Assembly: GCA_015179125.1 (NCBI GenBank)
Contig: WHVA01000240.1
Coordinates: 62,001-126,000, forward strand
DNA from: Gautieria morchelliformis
Lineage: Eukaryota; Basidiomycota; Agaricomycetes; Gomphales; Gomphaceae
Length of the DNA stretch: 64,000 nt
Reading direction: 5' to 3'
In this document: in pieces, positions 1-11,153 of the stretch
How the letters are laid out: each line of letters opens with the position of its first letter
Position numbering within the stretch: the first letter of the stretch is position 1
Position numbers and translations under genes: made by a program
Notes under the pieces: generated by a model
What the model saw: the letters and a program-made list of their open reading frames with translations, nothing else
The model's database searches: none
What the model was told of the DNA's origin: nothing

Positions 1-1471
1 GAGAATGAGGCGACAGTGATAAAGCGTCGATTCGAGGGTGAAATTTATTTTTACGAAGACCAGAGCCCCGAAGACATGCTCCGTACTCTGGGGGGATTCG
101 CCGCGGTGGTGCCACAGCCTGTGTATCTAGGCTCTATCATGACTGGGTCAGAAAACAAGCTGAGAGCTTCGCCTGCATGAGATTATCGAACATCCCGTAC
201 TTTCGACCCAGAATATTGCAATAGCAGATAGGTCGTTGGGACCAGTGCGCCAGAGAAAAAACAGTAAACATGGGCAAGTTACACCTTGCCGAGTGAAGAT
301 GGCTGCTGCCTCAGAATTCGGGGTTGGGTGCGGTACTGTATCGCGGGTTCCCCACGTTGAAGGTCGTGGTCACTGGCGTGCATTTGGCGCTTGGAAAGTA
401 TGACGGGAGTGTCACGCACGGACTCGGCAACCTGCGGCTCCTTACTTTCCACACCTTTAGCTATGCTGCCTGCAAGCGAAGCCGCAGGCCGCTGCGTCCA
501 ACAGAGCGCCGCTAGGCAGACCACAACCTTTGACCTACCGCGGGCAGCCGTCTCCTAAGATTGGGCTTCCTGCCAGGTAAGGAAAAGGGTTGCAAGGGGA
601 GACGGGTGTGCAGCGGTTTCGAGCCGACGAAAGCTCTCATCAAGGGGATACCGCTACCCCGACCGCTCGCCCTTCCAGTTCTGTTTAGGAGTCACTACTT
701 CTGAGCCTGCGCCTAGTGGGAGTGAACGGTCTGTGCGCATGAACGGTGCCTTTAGCCATCCGCCCAGAGGCCGCTACAGCACTCGTGACCCACCAGCGGG
801 AAGTGTTACGGTTGGGTGGTGAGTTAGTCAGGAGACGGAGGCTTCGTCCCAAGCCTTTAGCTCAAGCTGAATAGCCCATGTACTGCGGCCGGTAGTTTCC
901 ATCCGGCGACAGGTTTTTCGTGTCCATGCAGCAAGACGATGTTGGACGTAATTACAAGGACGAATTTGGGTGAAGCTAGGAAACGCCTTACTCGGGTCAC
1001 CGGAACCTAACGGTACGGATGTAACGCCCCCGCGATGACAAAGGCACTTAAGTATGCAGCGATAGAGAGACGAGGACTCTGGAATTATATGCCCCAGAGT
1101 TGGCACTGTGGTGGCGGCAGTCGGAATCTGGAGATCTGTCGTTCTGCGCTGGAAGTCGTCTGTTGATGCGCTTATGCGGTATTACAAGATTACTTGAACG
1201 CTACACACTGGTACACGTCATTCGACGCCATTGTCTCTAGTTCTCACATGCAGCAGGTATGGCGCGACGTGGCACAGCAGGCGGAAGAATCTAACGAAGT
1301 AGCAATGGAGTCGAAGATAGTCCCAGTGAGCACAACCATCGGTGTGTCATGGTGCTCTGCGATGAGACAGTCGCGTACGTTTGAAACTATTCGGAACATC
1401 GTTCACCAGGAAGCAAGGCTGTGGCCGTTGCAGCAATATATATTAGTAAAATGAGAACTGTTTTTGCAAGG
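1..1471. other. Stretch with no recognisable gene
   Basis: No reading frame here exceeds about 92 codons, none resembles a known family, and no splice-linked set of frames gave a coherent protein. No tandem repeat, LTR end or rRNA-like motif was seen. It may be intergenic DNA or the end of a gene lying outside the window. Confidence 0.5.
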
Positions 1472-1564
1472 GACGCTTTGCCGCAGTGGTTACCGGGTTC
1501 GCCTGCTATTTTCTAGCTTAGCGAATGTGCTTTGCACACGTGCGTTCGAATCGCACAGGCGTCG
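1472..1564 (+). tRNA. tRNA-Ser(GCT) with a short intron
   Basis: The cloverleaf can be folded by hand. A 7-bp acceptor stem (GACGCTT with AGGCGTC, one G-T pair) is followed by a D-arm with CCG/CGG and the anticodon stem TTCGC/GCGAA. The enlarged anticodon loop contains CT-GCT-A followed by about 11 extra bases, the usual place for a eukaryotic tRNA intron (after position 37). A long variable arm (TGTGC/GCACA) marks a class II tRNA. The T-arm is GTGCG-TTCGAAT-CGCAC, with a G discriminator at 1564. Anticodon GCT plus the long variable arm indicates serine, reading AGC/AGU codons. B-box-like GTTCGAATC lies at 1544-1552. Confidence 0.9.
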
Positions 1565-2116
1565 TCGTACCAAAAGTCAAGTGGTTTGTACCAAAGAATT
1601 TCATTTTACTTGAATGCAATGATTGTTACGCATGTGAAGTTCGTGAGTTTTTTGGTAGCAAACGATGCGTGAAACGATAAAACTTTTTTGCTGGAAAATA
1701 AATATCTAGGCTAGCAAAGGTACCCTGGCTCCGACGGGTACACATTTTGCCTTGTTATCTCGTACAATTTTCAAGTAATCATAAGTTAATTTTCAGTATT
1801 GTAAAATCGGTCAGACTCTGTCCAAAGCGTTCCCATTTGGCATTTGGCATTTATTCTTTGTTATTACATAATCAATTCAATCGGTACTTCGCACACAGAG
1901 TCAAACACAAACATTGACATTGTAGGTGCATGTTGGTCCGCTGCCAATCTCCCACATGTGATAGAAATCCAGCGCCTTTTGCGAAGTTATATAGAGGGCT
2001 TTCCTCTTCTGACGCCCCAGATCTCAGCATACTCTCCAATATTTTCTCTATCCAATTTACTTTTACGGGTTTGTGCAACATCGTAGATCGTAGGCTTCAC
2101 CAGTACAAGCTGCACC
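1565..2116. other. AT-rich intergenic region
   Basis: AT-rich spacer between the tRNA and the next plus-strand gene. No convincing reading frame was found. Part presumably serves as promoter and 5' leader for the gene at 2117, but no specific element can be named. Confidence 0.5.
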
Positions 2117-2783
2117 ATGGACCAAGCTGATCTTCTGCAACAAATATCTTCTACTCCAAACGCTGATGCTTCTCATACTGTCTCGCCTTCCCGTCTGCGC
2201 GCAATGTTTCCGTTCTGGAAAACACCCCTCGCAGCCGCACCGAGTCAACGTGTTACGAGTGCGAACTTGAATTGCGAGGCTATTTCTCCAAGGACTATCA
2301 GGCTCCCAGTCCAGCCACCAGCCGCCTTTGCTCCCCATGACGCACGGATCGCCAGTAATACCCTTGCCGCCGATTTTTTCCGGGCTGACGAGGCGCATCG
2401 TACCGCAGCTGTCACCTGGCCTCCATCTTATGTAGGTGTCGAAGTCATCGAGACTCAGTCAGGCGTATATACTGTACCAGAACCCCCAAATCTTGCGCGT
2501 ATGCTCTTCTTTTACGGTTTTTGTGAGTGTCCTCGATGTAAATATTCCTTTACACTGATGCTGACGCATTTTTTGCGCAGTGTTCTGTCCATTTTGGCTC
2601 GGGGGCATCTCCATCCTCTTTTACCCTCTTCTACCAACTGAGGATTGGGAGTCGGGCCAGAGCGAAGGGGAGAGAGCAAAGTTCCTACATACCCATCGTG
2701 AGACCGAGAAAAAATGGGCACGACGCTGTCTCATCGCGACGTCAAGTCTCAGCTGCTGTCCTTCTTTTGGCTGTCGTCATTAA
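2117..2783 (+). CDS. Small basidiomycete membrane protein, paralogue A
   Basis: Function unknown. Two exons join in phase around a 58-nt intron at 2523-2580 (GTGAGT...GCGCAG). The N-terminal ~115 residues are Ser/Pro/Ala-rich and probably disordered. A conserved core follows: PPNLARMLFFYGF, then a hydrophobic FWLGGISILFYPLLP segment, then a charged stretch ending KKWARRC. The same core occurs in the gene at 8392, so the two are paralogues. In the sibling, KWAHRC is followed by a second hydrophobic helix. Here the annotated frame ends at CRH*, but a helix-like AVLLLAVVINSG is readable one base out of frame near 2745. That suggests a 1-nt indel or a divergent C-terminus. Topology is probably two transmembrane segments with a cytosolic N-terminus. 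Confidence 0.6.
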
Positions 2784-3658
2784 TTCGGGATTATGGCCTC
2801 CGTTTGGTCTGGTTCTGCACACCTTCCGGCTTGTATCACAGTGACTGACTCGAGTAGCACGTATCTCTTTATCTTTGACTTTAAACTGTATCTCCTGTCA
2901 TATTTCCCATGTCTCCATAGTCGAGCTAAAGTCATTGTACTTCTTTAGGTTGTCAAAAGAATAACTTAGGATCGAAATCGAATAATATCACACGATCGAG
3001 GTCAAAAACACTACGAAGAGACCAACGTAAAAGAATATCTTACTGATATCATCATAATCTGTTCAGGATACTGTTGCAGAGCTTACCAGCTGTTTATTCT
3101 TTTCTGGTAGAATTCGCTGTCACAGTACTGAATAGCAATCTCCACGTCTGCCCCCTTCGTGGCGTAGGATCTTGCCACATTTGCGCACTTGCGCCATACG
3201 CTGGATGAGCACACTGCAACGCAAACAGTGGTGACTCGGAGCTCATACTGCGACATGCTCGTTGTAGAGCTCATTCACACCCTCATCACCATCATTGAAA
3301 GTAGTCTCTATGTCGCTCACGATGGCGCCTAGCTACCAAATATGACGGGATTTGGCCTTTCCAGAGGGTAGGACAGAGACGCATTCCCAGTCCACAAGAG
3401 CGGTGAGGCTGCCGGAATTTCCACTCGCGAGATGTCGTGGCATAATACGAAGTCCTCCTTGATTACAGTTGATTGTATGTTATATATAATTGACGGACCC
3501 TTTTTTACTGTAAAGTGTACATAGTCAACGTGTTTTCGCCTCGCCGCAAAAACATGACGTTTCCTTTCCATAGACGTGCCAAGGGCGGCTAAACTGGTCG
3601 TGTTCCTTTGGCCTACCTTCTACCTCGACATCACCCAGCCTACATTCGACAAACGACT
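2784..3658. other. Intergenic region
   Basis: Only short frames on the minus strand (at most 80 codons), without family resemblance or splice support. No repeat structure seen. It contains the 5' side of the F-box gene that starts at 3659. Confidence 0.5.
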
Positions 3659-5689
3659 ATGAGCACTATCCCCCAACTTCCGAACGAGGCTATCGAGGCA
3701 ATCTTATTGTGCCTTCCACCGCTCCCCCATTCTAATGAAAGCGCTCGGACCATTTGCAACGTTGGACTGGCCAACTCCCGCTTCTTAGCGGTGTCACGAT
3801 CACCCCGTCAGTTGTCAATCGTCTTTGTTCTGTGCAGTCACTCATAGATCCCGCAGACATTTGGCAGCCGCATTACGCAGCCCGCTGGAGACGGTCTGAC
3901 GCTGCTCGAGAACAGAGTCGGAAATCAAGTACACATGAGGACTGGCGGGCCATGTATTATGCCAGGATTGAACTCGATCGCAAGGCGTTGGATCTTTTAG
4001 ACGCTATTGTATCTCAAACGGACAACAGAACACTGCTCGCTGTCCAGCTAGCCAACGATTGTGGCTACGACGTATGGGAGACAATCTCTAAAGAGACCAC
4101 CCGTGTCCGTCGTCGTGAATACTCACGGTTCGATGTTCAGAAAATACCTATCGAAGGTCTCACACGTCAATACTGGGCTCGCGAGATCATTGGTGTAGTA
4201 TCTCGCTGCCGGGCCGTTAATATCTGGTTGCCTCTAAGCAACCACGGGCCCATGGCAGAGGATATATCATTTGAAGAAGGATTGGCTGCCATGAGCGGTT
4301 TTTTCCGGGCAGATATTGACACAGTAAAGCATATGTTTTGACCGTCATCCATCTTCTCAACATCTCTACTAGGTATTCGAAGAATTCGATAGGCTTACGC
4401 TCAGCTGCCAAGAGTATTTATTAACACGCGGTTATACTGGCGAATCTGACCCCACGGCAACTGTCATTGAAATATGCGCCTGGATGCGACAACGTGGGTT
4501 TGTGAAGCCGAACGAGCCAAGTTTTCTTCACGTGCTGAATCATTTCCCACATCATTTCCTCTTCGAGCAACCGGTAATACTCCCTATTGCTCTTGTATAT
4601 ATCTTCGTGTGTGTCTCAAGACGGCTCGGTCTCAACGCTCGGCCCGTGGCATTTCCTAACAAGGTTTTAGCCATGATCTCTCCACCTGCAGGTCATGCAA
4701 TCTATGTGGATGTCTTCGAGTCCGAGTCACGCCCTGTCGTTTCTTATACATCCGACCTACCTGCTATGCTTGAAGCGATGGGTTTAGACCCGAGCACTCT
4801 CCCAGAACATGCCTCGCCAGCCACTACAAGCACTATGCTACTACGGGCCGCCCGAAACACAGTCCATTCTCTGGACAGGGCCATGTGGCGGAACGATCCC
4901 GATCAGACCTCGGCGCACGATGCAGCCTACTGTGCTGCACTCGTGCTCACTGGTGACGCGCGGATGATACCGACATTATTTGCAGGCCTCGTTGGACCTT
5001 TGGACGGTGAGGCTGTTGTGAGAAATGTGCTTCGTCCGGGTCTCCCGGAGGCCATTAGAGATAGGTTGGATCGCCGTCTTACCAAACAAGAGGAATATGA
5101 AAAATACGTACCCAAGATCAATGGCAGAGGCCAGGTGCAACACTTCACTGGGATGATGTTTCGTCATGTAAAGTACAGGTATCTCGGTGTGATCAAGGGC
5201 TGGGATGTAAGTGCCTTAACTCTTTAAGAATGGAATGTAACGTCTCTGTCCCTGTAGTATGATTGTAGATTGGGCAAAGAGTGGATAAGCCAAATGCGTG
5301 TCGATGAACTCCCTCGGGGAAGCAATCAGCCTTTCTACCATAGCTTTACTGGTGACGGACGTGTAAAGTGTGAGTCTCTGACTTCCGATCACAGACATTT
5401 GATCTCAGAATGACATTTAGATGTTGCGGAAGAGAATATCAAGCTTATACATCGCCCATATCCTTCCGAACTTCGTCTCATCTTTGCGGCTAACAAAGAT
5501 CTCGGACGCTGGTTCGATGGCGTGGAGTTCAGGGGATCTAAACCTGTCAGATTCATCATGAGTCCCGAGTCTCGGGCTCTCTATCCTGACGATGATATGG
5601 TTGGACGGCGGTTTCGATGTCCTGCAACGGAGGAAGATTCAGACGATGAAATGGGGGAGCTTTTTTTAACGTTCCCTGAGGAGGATTGA
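3659..5689 (+). CDS. F-box/SirB1/YccV-domain protein (FBXO21-like)
   Basis: Probable substrate-recognition subunit of an SCF ubiquitin ligase. Read exons: 3659-3790, 3838-4323, 4373-5206, 5258-5369 and 5421-5689, with GT-AG introns of 47-51 nt that keep frame. The N-terminus (PQLPNEAIEAILLCLPP...) is an F-box. The middle resembles the SirB1 transglutaminase-like domain (PVILPIALVYIFVCVSRRLGL then ARPVAFPNKV). The C-terminal part is a YccV/hemimethylated-DNA-binding-like domain: GVIKGWDYDCRLGKEW, DELPRGSNQPFYH, YVAEENI. This three-domain order is that of animal FBXO21. The tail is acidic (EEDSDDEMGE). The ATG at 3659 is used because it begins just before the F-box. It is convergent with the Rsc9-like gene. 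Confidence 0.88.
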
Positions 5690-6200
5690 GATAGCTACCA
5701 GAGGGAGAGAAATCAATGATTGAAGCACTGTAAACTACTGAGTAAATATGTGCCATGCCCCACTGTACTTAAATTAAAATGAAGAGTCGGGTCGAAGGTG
5801 AACCAGGCGGGGACTGAGGAGATCGAAAGAAAAAAGGCCTCACAAGCGGACCATCACTGATGGTTGGTGACACGGTTCTAAACCTATCGCCGGTTTTAGA
5901 TGTGATGTATCTATGGACTGCTAGCAGTCAACAGTCAGATCTTGCTGTGTGACGTAGGCCAGCGGCAGCTGAAACTCCCGGCATGCCACCTGCAATACGA
6001 AGATGACATTATGACATACGTGGTCGAGGCAGCGGCGGGGTCGACTGAGTCTAATATGACTACCATACAGTCATCCTCATGATGCTATTAGGATACAGTA
6101 TCTATATTACACGCAGAAAATCGATTTGTCAGTATGCCCCAAAGAGCTAGAGTTCACTTACAGCGAATGTGACAAAGACTGCCCATAAGACTGAATAGAG
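5690..6200. other. Convergent intergenic region
   Basis: Lies between the 3' ends of the F-box gene (plus) and the Rsc9-like gene (minus). No reading frame or repeat of note. Presumably 3' UTRs and terminators for both. Confidence 0.5.
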
Positions 6201-8249
6201 CTATACATTCGCAGGTTTCCCCTCCATGCTGACATCTATGATCTCTCCTATCCACGCCATAAGAGCATCATCTCTGACTCTGACTTCTTCTAACAACTTC
6301 CTGACCCCGATGAAAGCCTTTCGACCACGATTGTGCCCTTTTGCGTCTTCTTCCTCATCACGCATTTCCTCCTCAGTATCCTCCTCAACGACACCGGGGA
6401 ACCCAAAATGATCATCATCCGCGCGCGGGGCAGCGTCAGTGGCTGCAAACGAGGCACGAAATACCACTCGCACGATCAGAAGCGCCGTAAGCGACGTCGA
6501 TGGCGGGTCAGCGCTTGGACTTGGATAGGTGACTTGCGGGTTTGGTGGTGGGGGCGGAGCGCGCGCTGTGGGGTTAGGAGATGGGTGGGGATAAGGAGTC
6601 ATTGGAAGAGTGATGTTTTCGAGCTGTGATGGATGTCGAGATGGCGGTTCCGGACTGGGAATATGGGTGGAAACATGGGTTTGCATGACTTTTAATGAGG
6701 ATGTATGAAATTGGCAATTTGCCCATTCGCATACTGGAGCCTCGGGGTCCCCCAGAGTATTGAGATGCTCGACGACATGCATCCATAGTTCATCAGGCGA
6801 CTGAAAGTTGGGGGATGAGCAGGAAGATCGTTTCCATCGACATTTGAATCGTTCTTCTGTAACATCCACCATTTTTCGCGTGATGCCTCTTATGACGAAA
6901 CGCGCTTGTTGACCAGGTAAAACCATCGCTTGTGCGGTCGGGAAGACGTGAGAGACATTTTTGATCACGTCTGCCGCAGTCAGCAGCTGATGTGTATCCT
7001 GACGTTGGGTGAACGTATCTCTATAGAGGCCCCAAAAATCTACTTGTGTCATTTCCTCGGCGTCGGACGCGACAAACAACGAGCGCATCCTACTGCCCCT
7101 CAGTTTCGAGGACAACCATGGTGGATACTCAACACCTACCATTCATAAGATCGTTCTGGTTCTGCAATTCCTGCAATCCTGTCTAGCTCTTCAGTGGTGA
7201 GTTCGACTTGTCGCTTTGCCACAGCGACAGCGGGTGCTGTGCGAACGGGTTCAGCCAGAAGGTCGACACTCGTAATCTCCTCCTGTTGCTCCTTTAAAAG
7301 CAATGTGACCAGCAGTTTCAGAGTGCTTGGCATATTGGGGTGAAGTAGGAACGCTTTGACCATTGGTGGATGGGAAAGATGGGCGTAAAGGTAGTCCAAG
7401 CATGCGGTTATAAGAGCTGTATCGGCCAGTAATGGAAGATAACGGATGGAAGCGAGCAGCGCTGGGGATGTGCTTGTAAGGTACACCGCATTCTGTGGGG
7501 AGGACAGGATGAGAGTCAAAGTTCGCAGTGCGGTGATAATCATGGTACGGTCATTTGAGGACTCGGCAAGCTCCTCGAGAGGACGGATAAGGTCCATTGG
7601 AGCAATATACTCAATTGGTGGTTTTGGGTAGCTGGATGTCACGGAATGCAGGAGATCTACGACATGAAGCAGAAACTCTGAATTGGCATCAGAGTCTGCC
7701 TTGAGGCGGCGCAGAGCATTGTAGAGTAAGAGTCGCGTTCTGGAATGAGTCGAGAGGTGCTGAGCATTGGGCTCGTTCAAGGATGCATTGCGTAAGATGA
7801 ACATGGCCTCCAAGGCATGCCGTCGCTTTCGGGCGCTGGTTGGTGGTGGAGAAAATACGGTGCCATGATTGCATTCGTCGGCACCCTTCTGAACATACCA
7901 TTCAGGCCATTCTACTAGAACATCCGTCAGGCCCGGGATATTTTTCAAAATGAATTGATCATTGTGAGATAGGCGACACATGCGCTCGAGGGCCCAGTTA
8001 ACTTCCCTGGGGATACCGGAGCGTAGAGCTAGCAGCATCCTGTTCGTTGGGGTATATTCCGTATACCATTCTAAGCATCTGGTCATCTGTTTATTGTCGG
8101 ACGTCACGTTGCAAGCTGAGCTTACTTTCGTAGTCGTCAGGAAGTATCTGACGCGATCCTGGAGGCATCACATAGCTTGAGCCATAGCCAATAGGTGGCT
8201 TTGTATAATGCGGAGCTACCCGAGGTATAGTCGTATAAGAAACCGCCAT
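6201..8249 (-). CDS. RSC/PBAF chromatin-remodelling subunit, Rsc9/ARID2-like
   Basis: Probable DNA-contacting subunit of the RSC-type SWI/SNF remodeller. A short first exon (8249-8126) encodes YTTIPRVAPHYTKPPIGYG. A ~300-residue helical, armadillo-like part follows (RNRMLLALRSGIPREVNWALE-like text from 8086). An intron at about 7144-7098 (GTAGGT...GGCAG) leads into an RFX-type winged helix (TQVDFWGLYRDTF, VFPTAQAMV). Two zinc fingers come next, one starting CRWKRSSC with H-x(3)-H and one CEWANC with H-x(3)-H. The C-terminus has a Pro-rich linker and an acidic region. RFX plus two C2H2 fingers is the Rsc9/ARID2 layout; no ARID domain is evident. Exons 1 and 2 meet with a 1-nt phase conflict, so the true junction, or an indel, needs checking. 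Confidence 0.75.
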
Positions 8250-8391
8250 CGAGCAATAACCAAAGCTTAAAGTGGTGTGCCGTCACATGTCACGGCATGG
8301 CGTCACACCCGCTGTGAATGGTCCAAAACTTAGTAGTGTAAATGTCTAGCGAAGGAGTACAAGGCCACACCAGCAGTCTATACTACGTATC

Positions 8392-8852
8392 ATGAGCGCT
8401 CTGCATTCGCTTGAATCTTGCCGACTATCCTGTGAATCATTCTCAGTTCCTCCGCCTTACTCGCCGAGAGGATACTTCTGCACGGTGACGGAAAAGCATA
8501 CCGAGGTTTCTTCTGAAGAGGAACCCCCAACGCTGGCACGCATGCTCTTCAAATATGGGTTTTGTAAAGTCAATCAAGTTACAATTAGTCTTTCGGGCGT
8601 TTACTTACCATCGCAAACACTAGTTTACTTCCCATTTGGCGGGCCGGAATTTATATTCTACGTTCCCCTCTGCTCCCCACACCTGGCTGGAAAGCTGGCA
8701 AGAGCGACGAGGAGAAGTCCCACCAGATGCAGCTTCTTCGCAGAACGGAACTGAAGTGGGCGCATCGATGTCTATGGGTCATGTTTGGCCTCATTGTCAC
8801 GGTTTTCTTTCTGGTCCTCCTCATAAAATTCGAGGTCTTGAAAGCGATTTGA
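8392..8852 (+). CDS. Small basidiomycete membrane protein, paralogue B
   Basis: Paralogue of the gene at 2117. Exon 1 (8392-8563) ends in EEPPTLARMLFKYGF. The likely intron is 8564-8623 (GTAAAG...ACTAG). Downstream, one frame clearly continues the family: LPIWRAGIYILRSPLLPTPGW, a charged linker, LKWAHRCLW, then a strong transmembrane helix (VMFGLIVTVFFLVLLIKF) and stop at 8850-8852. However, the consensus splice gives the wrong phase by one base. Reaching the family frame requires a weak donor at 8559 or a 1-nt indel. It may be a recent pseudogene or carry a sequence error. Predicted two-span membrane protein of unknown role. Confidence 0.55.
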
Positions 8853-8963
8853 TGTTTATTTTCGTGTCGGAGCTTTGTACAAGACAATTCTATGAGTGGT
8901 ATCAAAAGAATAGCAATGTTTGAGGGCTGTACAGCGTTACATAAGTAAGGCATTCGGTCGGAC

Positions 8964-10379
8964 ATGCCTCACCTGCGAATTCTTGCTGCTGGCTCAAACG
9001 CGCATGGCCAGCTAGCAAATGGAACCAGCGATGACTCTCATGTATTTCGACCTTGTGCATTTGCCGCAGACGCTATATCTGCTCCTACGCATCAGCTGCA
9101 AGGAGACCACGTCCTTTCCATTGCCTGTGGCGCCAATCATACTCTCCTGCTAGTTGAGCTGGAGCATCCATATGGGCAGAGCCATAAACCAGCGCGACAA
9201 CTTTGGGGATGCGGAGACGGTCTCAAGGGCCAACTAGGACCGAGTTATCGTCGAAGTGGCTCCCCCAGTTGTAGTTCATCGTTTTTTTGGCGGCTAGACC
9301 AGACAATTATGGATGCTGCTGGCATAGACGAAGACAAGTACATGCTTCATGCCATTGCTGCAGCTTGGGAGTCTACATTTATTGTCTTTCGATCAAAGCA
9401 CGAAATGCTCCGAGAGTCGAGAGACATAGTCATCTCGATGGGTAATAATGACCATGGCGATCTGGGCGTTGGTCTTGCTCCCAAAGAGTTGAAATACAGC
9501 CACGAGCCTCGTCGTGTCGCTCTGGATGAGATGCTCCATACAGTTTACCCTGACATTCTCTCCGGTTTTCACGTCATTAACCTCGCAAGTGGCCTGCATA
9601 ATGTTATTGCCACACTGCAGCTCTTTCTCCGAAGTAGGGAAGAGCAAATAGTTGTTGGTTGGGGCGCTAGCCGACATGGACAGCTAGGCATTTTTCCATC
9701 CCAAAATCACTTGAGTCTTGACAAAACTACTCGTCCCAGTCCGTTTACTCCTTATCCTCGCATTCTGCCCATGTTCCAAACGAATCCCGGTCGCCGCACG
9801 ACAGATCCAATCGTGAAATCTGCGTTGGGAACCCATCACTCTGTATTCCTTCATCATTCTGGGCGTATCACGGGTCTAGGCTCCAGCAAGAAAGGACAAT
9901 TGACTGGGCTGAGTGATACACCTGGAATGATCAAAGATGTGCAGTGTACGTGGAATGGAACCTATCTCAGGCTTCAAGGCGGATGCGGAGAATCGAAGCT
10001 AGGACATACAGAGTGGGAAATACAGGCTACAGGCGGATACGACAAAGGACAACTTGGTCTCGGCCCAGTGACCTCTACACCTGGTTTAGGAATCGTTCGA
10101 TTCCCCTTCAAACCTAACACGTGTCGAATGGTTGACATGGCATGTGGTAGCGAGCATGTACTTGTTCTTCTTGCGCGAATCAACGAACAAGAACCCGCCG
10201 AAACACCAGAAGTGTGGGCTTGGGGTTGGAATGAACACGGTAACTTTGGGCTTGGACACACCACCGATGTCCATCTACCAATCTTAATTTGGCCTCTACC
10301 GGGATCTGATCCACTGTCTAGCCGTGTAGATTCGATATGGGCCGGCTGTGGGACTAGCTGGATTGTGGAGACCTTTTAA
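8964..10379 (+). CDS. RCC1-repeat protein (Ats1-like beta-propeller)
   Basis: Single exon of 471 codons. RCC1-type repeats are visible throughout: AAGSNAHGQLANGT at the start, ACGANHTLLL, GCGDGLKGQLG, SMGNNDHGDLGVG, GWGASRHGQLG, GLGSSKKGQLTG, GGYDKGQLGLGPV, ACGSEHVLVL and AWGWNEHGNFGLGH near the C-terminus. Each has the G-x-N/G-x-x-G-Q/N-L/F-G pattern of an RCC1 blade, so the whole protein is one seven-bladed propeller. Size and lack of extra domains resemble yeast Ats1-type proteins (tubulin/diphthamide-linked) more than nuclear RCC1 exchange factor, but that assignment is inference. No nuclear localisation signal is obvious. Confidence 0.85.
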   Translation: MPHLRILAAGSNAHGQLANGTSDDSHVFRPCAFAADAISAPTHQLQGDHVLSIACGANHTLLLVELEHPYGQSHKPARQLWGCGDGLKGQLGPSYRRSGSPSCSSSFFWRLDQTIMDAAGIDEDKYMLHAIAAAWESTFIVFRSKHEMLRESRDIVISMGNNDHGDLGVGLAPKELKYSHEPRRVALDEMLHTVYPDILSGFHVINLASGLHNVIATLQLFLRSREEQIVVGWGASRHGQLGIFPSQNHLSLDKTTRPSPFTPYPRILPMFQTNPGRRTTDPIVKSALGTHHSVFLHHSGRITGLGSSKKGQLTGLSDTPGMIKDVQCTWNGTYLRLQGGCGESKLGHTEWEIQATGGYDKGQLGLGPVTSTPGLGIVRFPFKPNTCRMVDMACGSEHVLVLLARINEQEPAETPEVWAWGWNEHGNFGLGHTTDVHLPILIWPLPGSDPLSSRVDSIWAGCGTSWIVETF

Positions 10380-11153
10380 CACTTGAAAATAATACTAGAG
10401 TAAGGGTCTATACAGGTAGACCCCTTGCTCTGGAAATACGCCGGGCAAGTAGCACGGATTGTAATAACTTCTACTACTTATTTACAGAACAAAGAGCAAG
10501 TTACATAGCCCATACACTTTTCTGGTCTGAAAAGCTATTAAAAACACTAAAGATTTTCCAGATTTTTTTGCTATGTTATAGCCAAAAGCAAGTTTTTTTT
10601 TTTTTTTTTGTACTCCCAGTTTTCATCTTTTGGGGCCGCCCTCTATGTAAGACTCTTAGCCCGTCACCGGAATGTCTGCTGTGAGGAGTGGCACTTGATC
10701 ATGGCTGCCAGGATCCCGCATAGGATCCTATCGATCCCTCCATGTCCTCCTCACCGTGTCTCCCTCTATAGAAGCATGACACAATGATCTGCGAGTAAAG
10801 CATTGAACTCGACCTGGAGTGAGATTAGCTAGGCTGCTACCAGCTATCGACTGCATGGCATTGATGCCCGGGATGGAAAGACCCTGCAAAAATCACATTT
10901 CTTCCACTGCTGTTGTCCATTGTTTTTGATTTGGGTGGTATTAGTATCATGGGCAGACTTCACAATACTAAGATGGCTGGAGCAAGAAATGTACACTAGG
11001 CAAACGTTCAGCACTAGCAGGTTCAATGAACGTGTGTACATAAGTTCTCAGCCTTTGCAATAAAACCCTCCAATACACATCTAAGATCTTTATTATAGGC
11101 TTCATGTATATACATCACGCTTTATCAGGTTCTAGCAATGAATCCCTAGTAAC
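10380..11153. other. Intergenic region with an A/T homopolymer
   Basis: Contains a run of about 18 T at 10591-10609, followed by ordinary sequence without a convincing frame. The longest minus frame (65 codons, near 10844-11041) has no family resemblance. No structured RNA was recognised. Confidence 0.5.

Noticed and set aside
1-1471. Possible rRNA or other structured RNA
   Set aside because: No conserved rRNA or snRNA motif could be recognised by eye; left as unassigned.
4574-4620. Intron within the F-box/SirB1 gene (GTAATA...CTCAAG)
   Set aside because: Removing it would break the frame, and the uninterrupted reading PVILPIALVYIF matches the SirB1-type domain.
10844-11041. Minus-strand 65-codon frame
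   Set aside because: No family resemblance, no flanking exon, near an A/T homopolymer; not listed as a gene.
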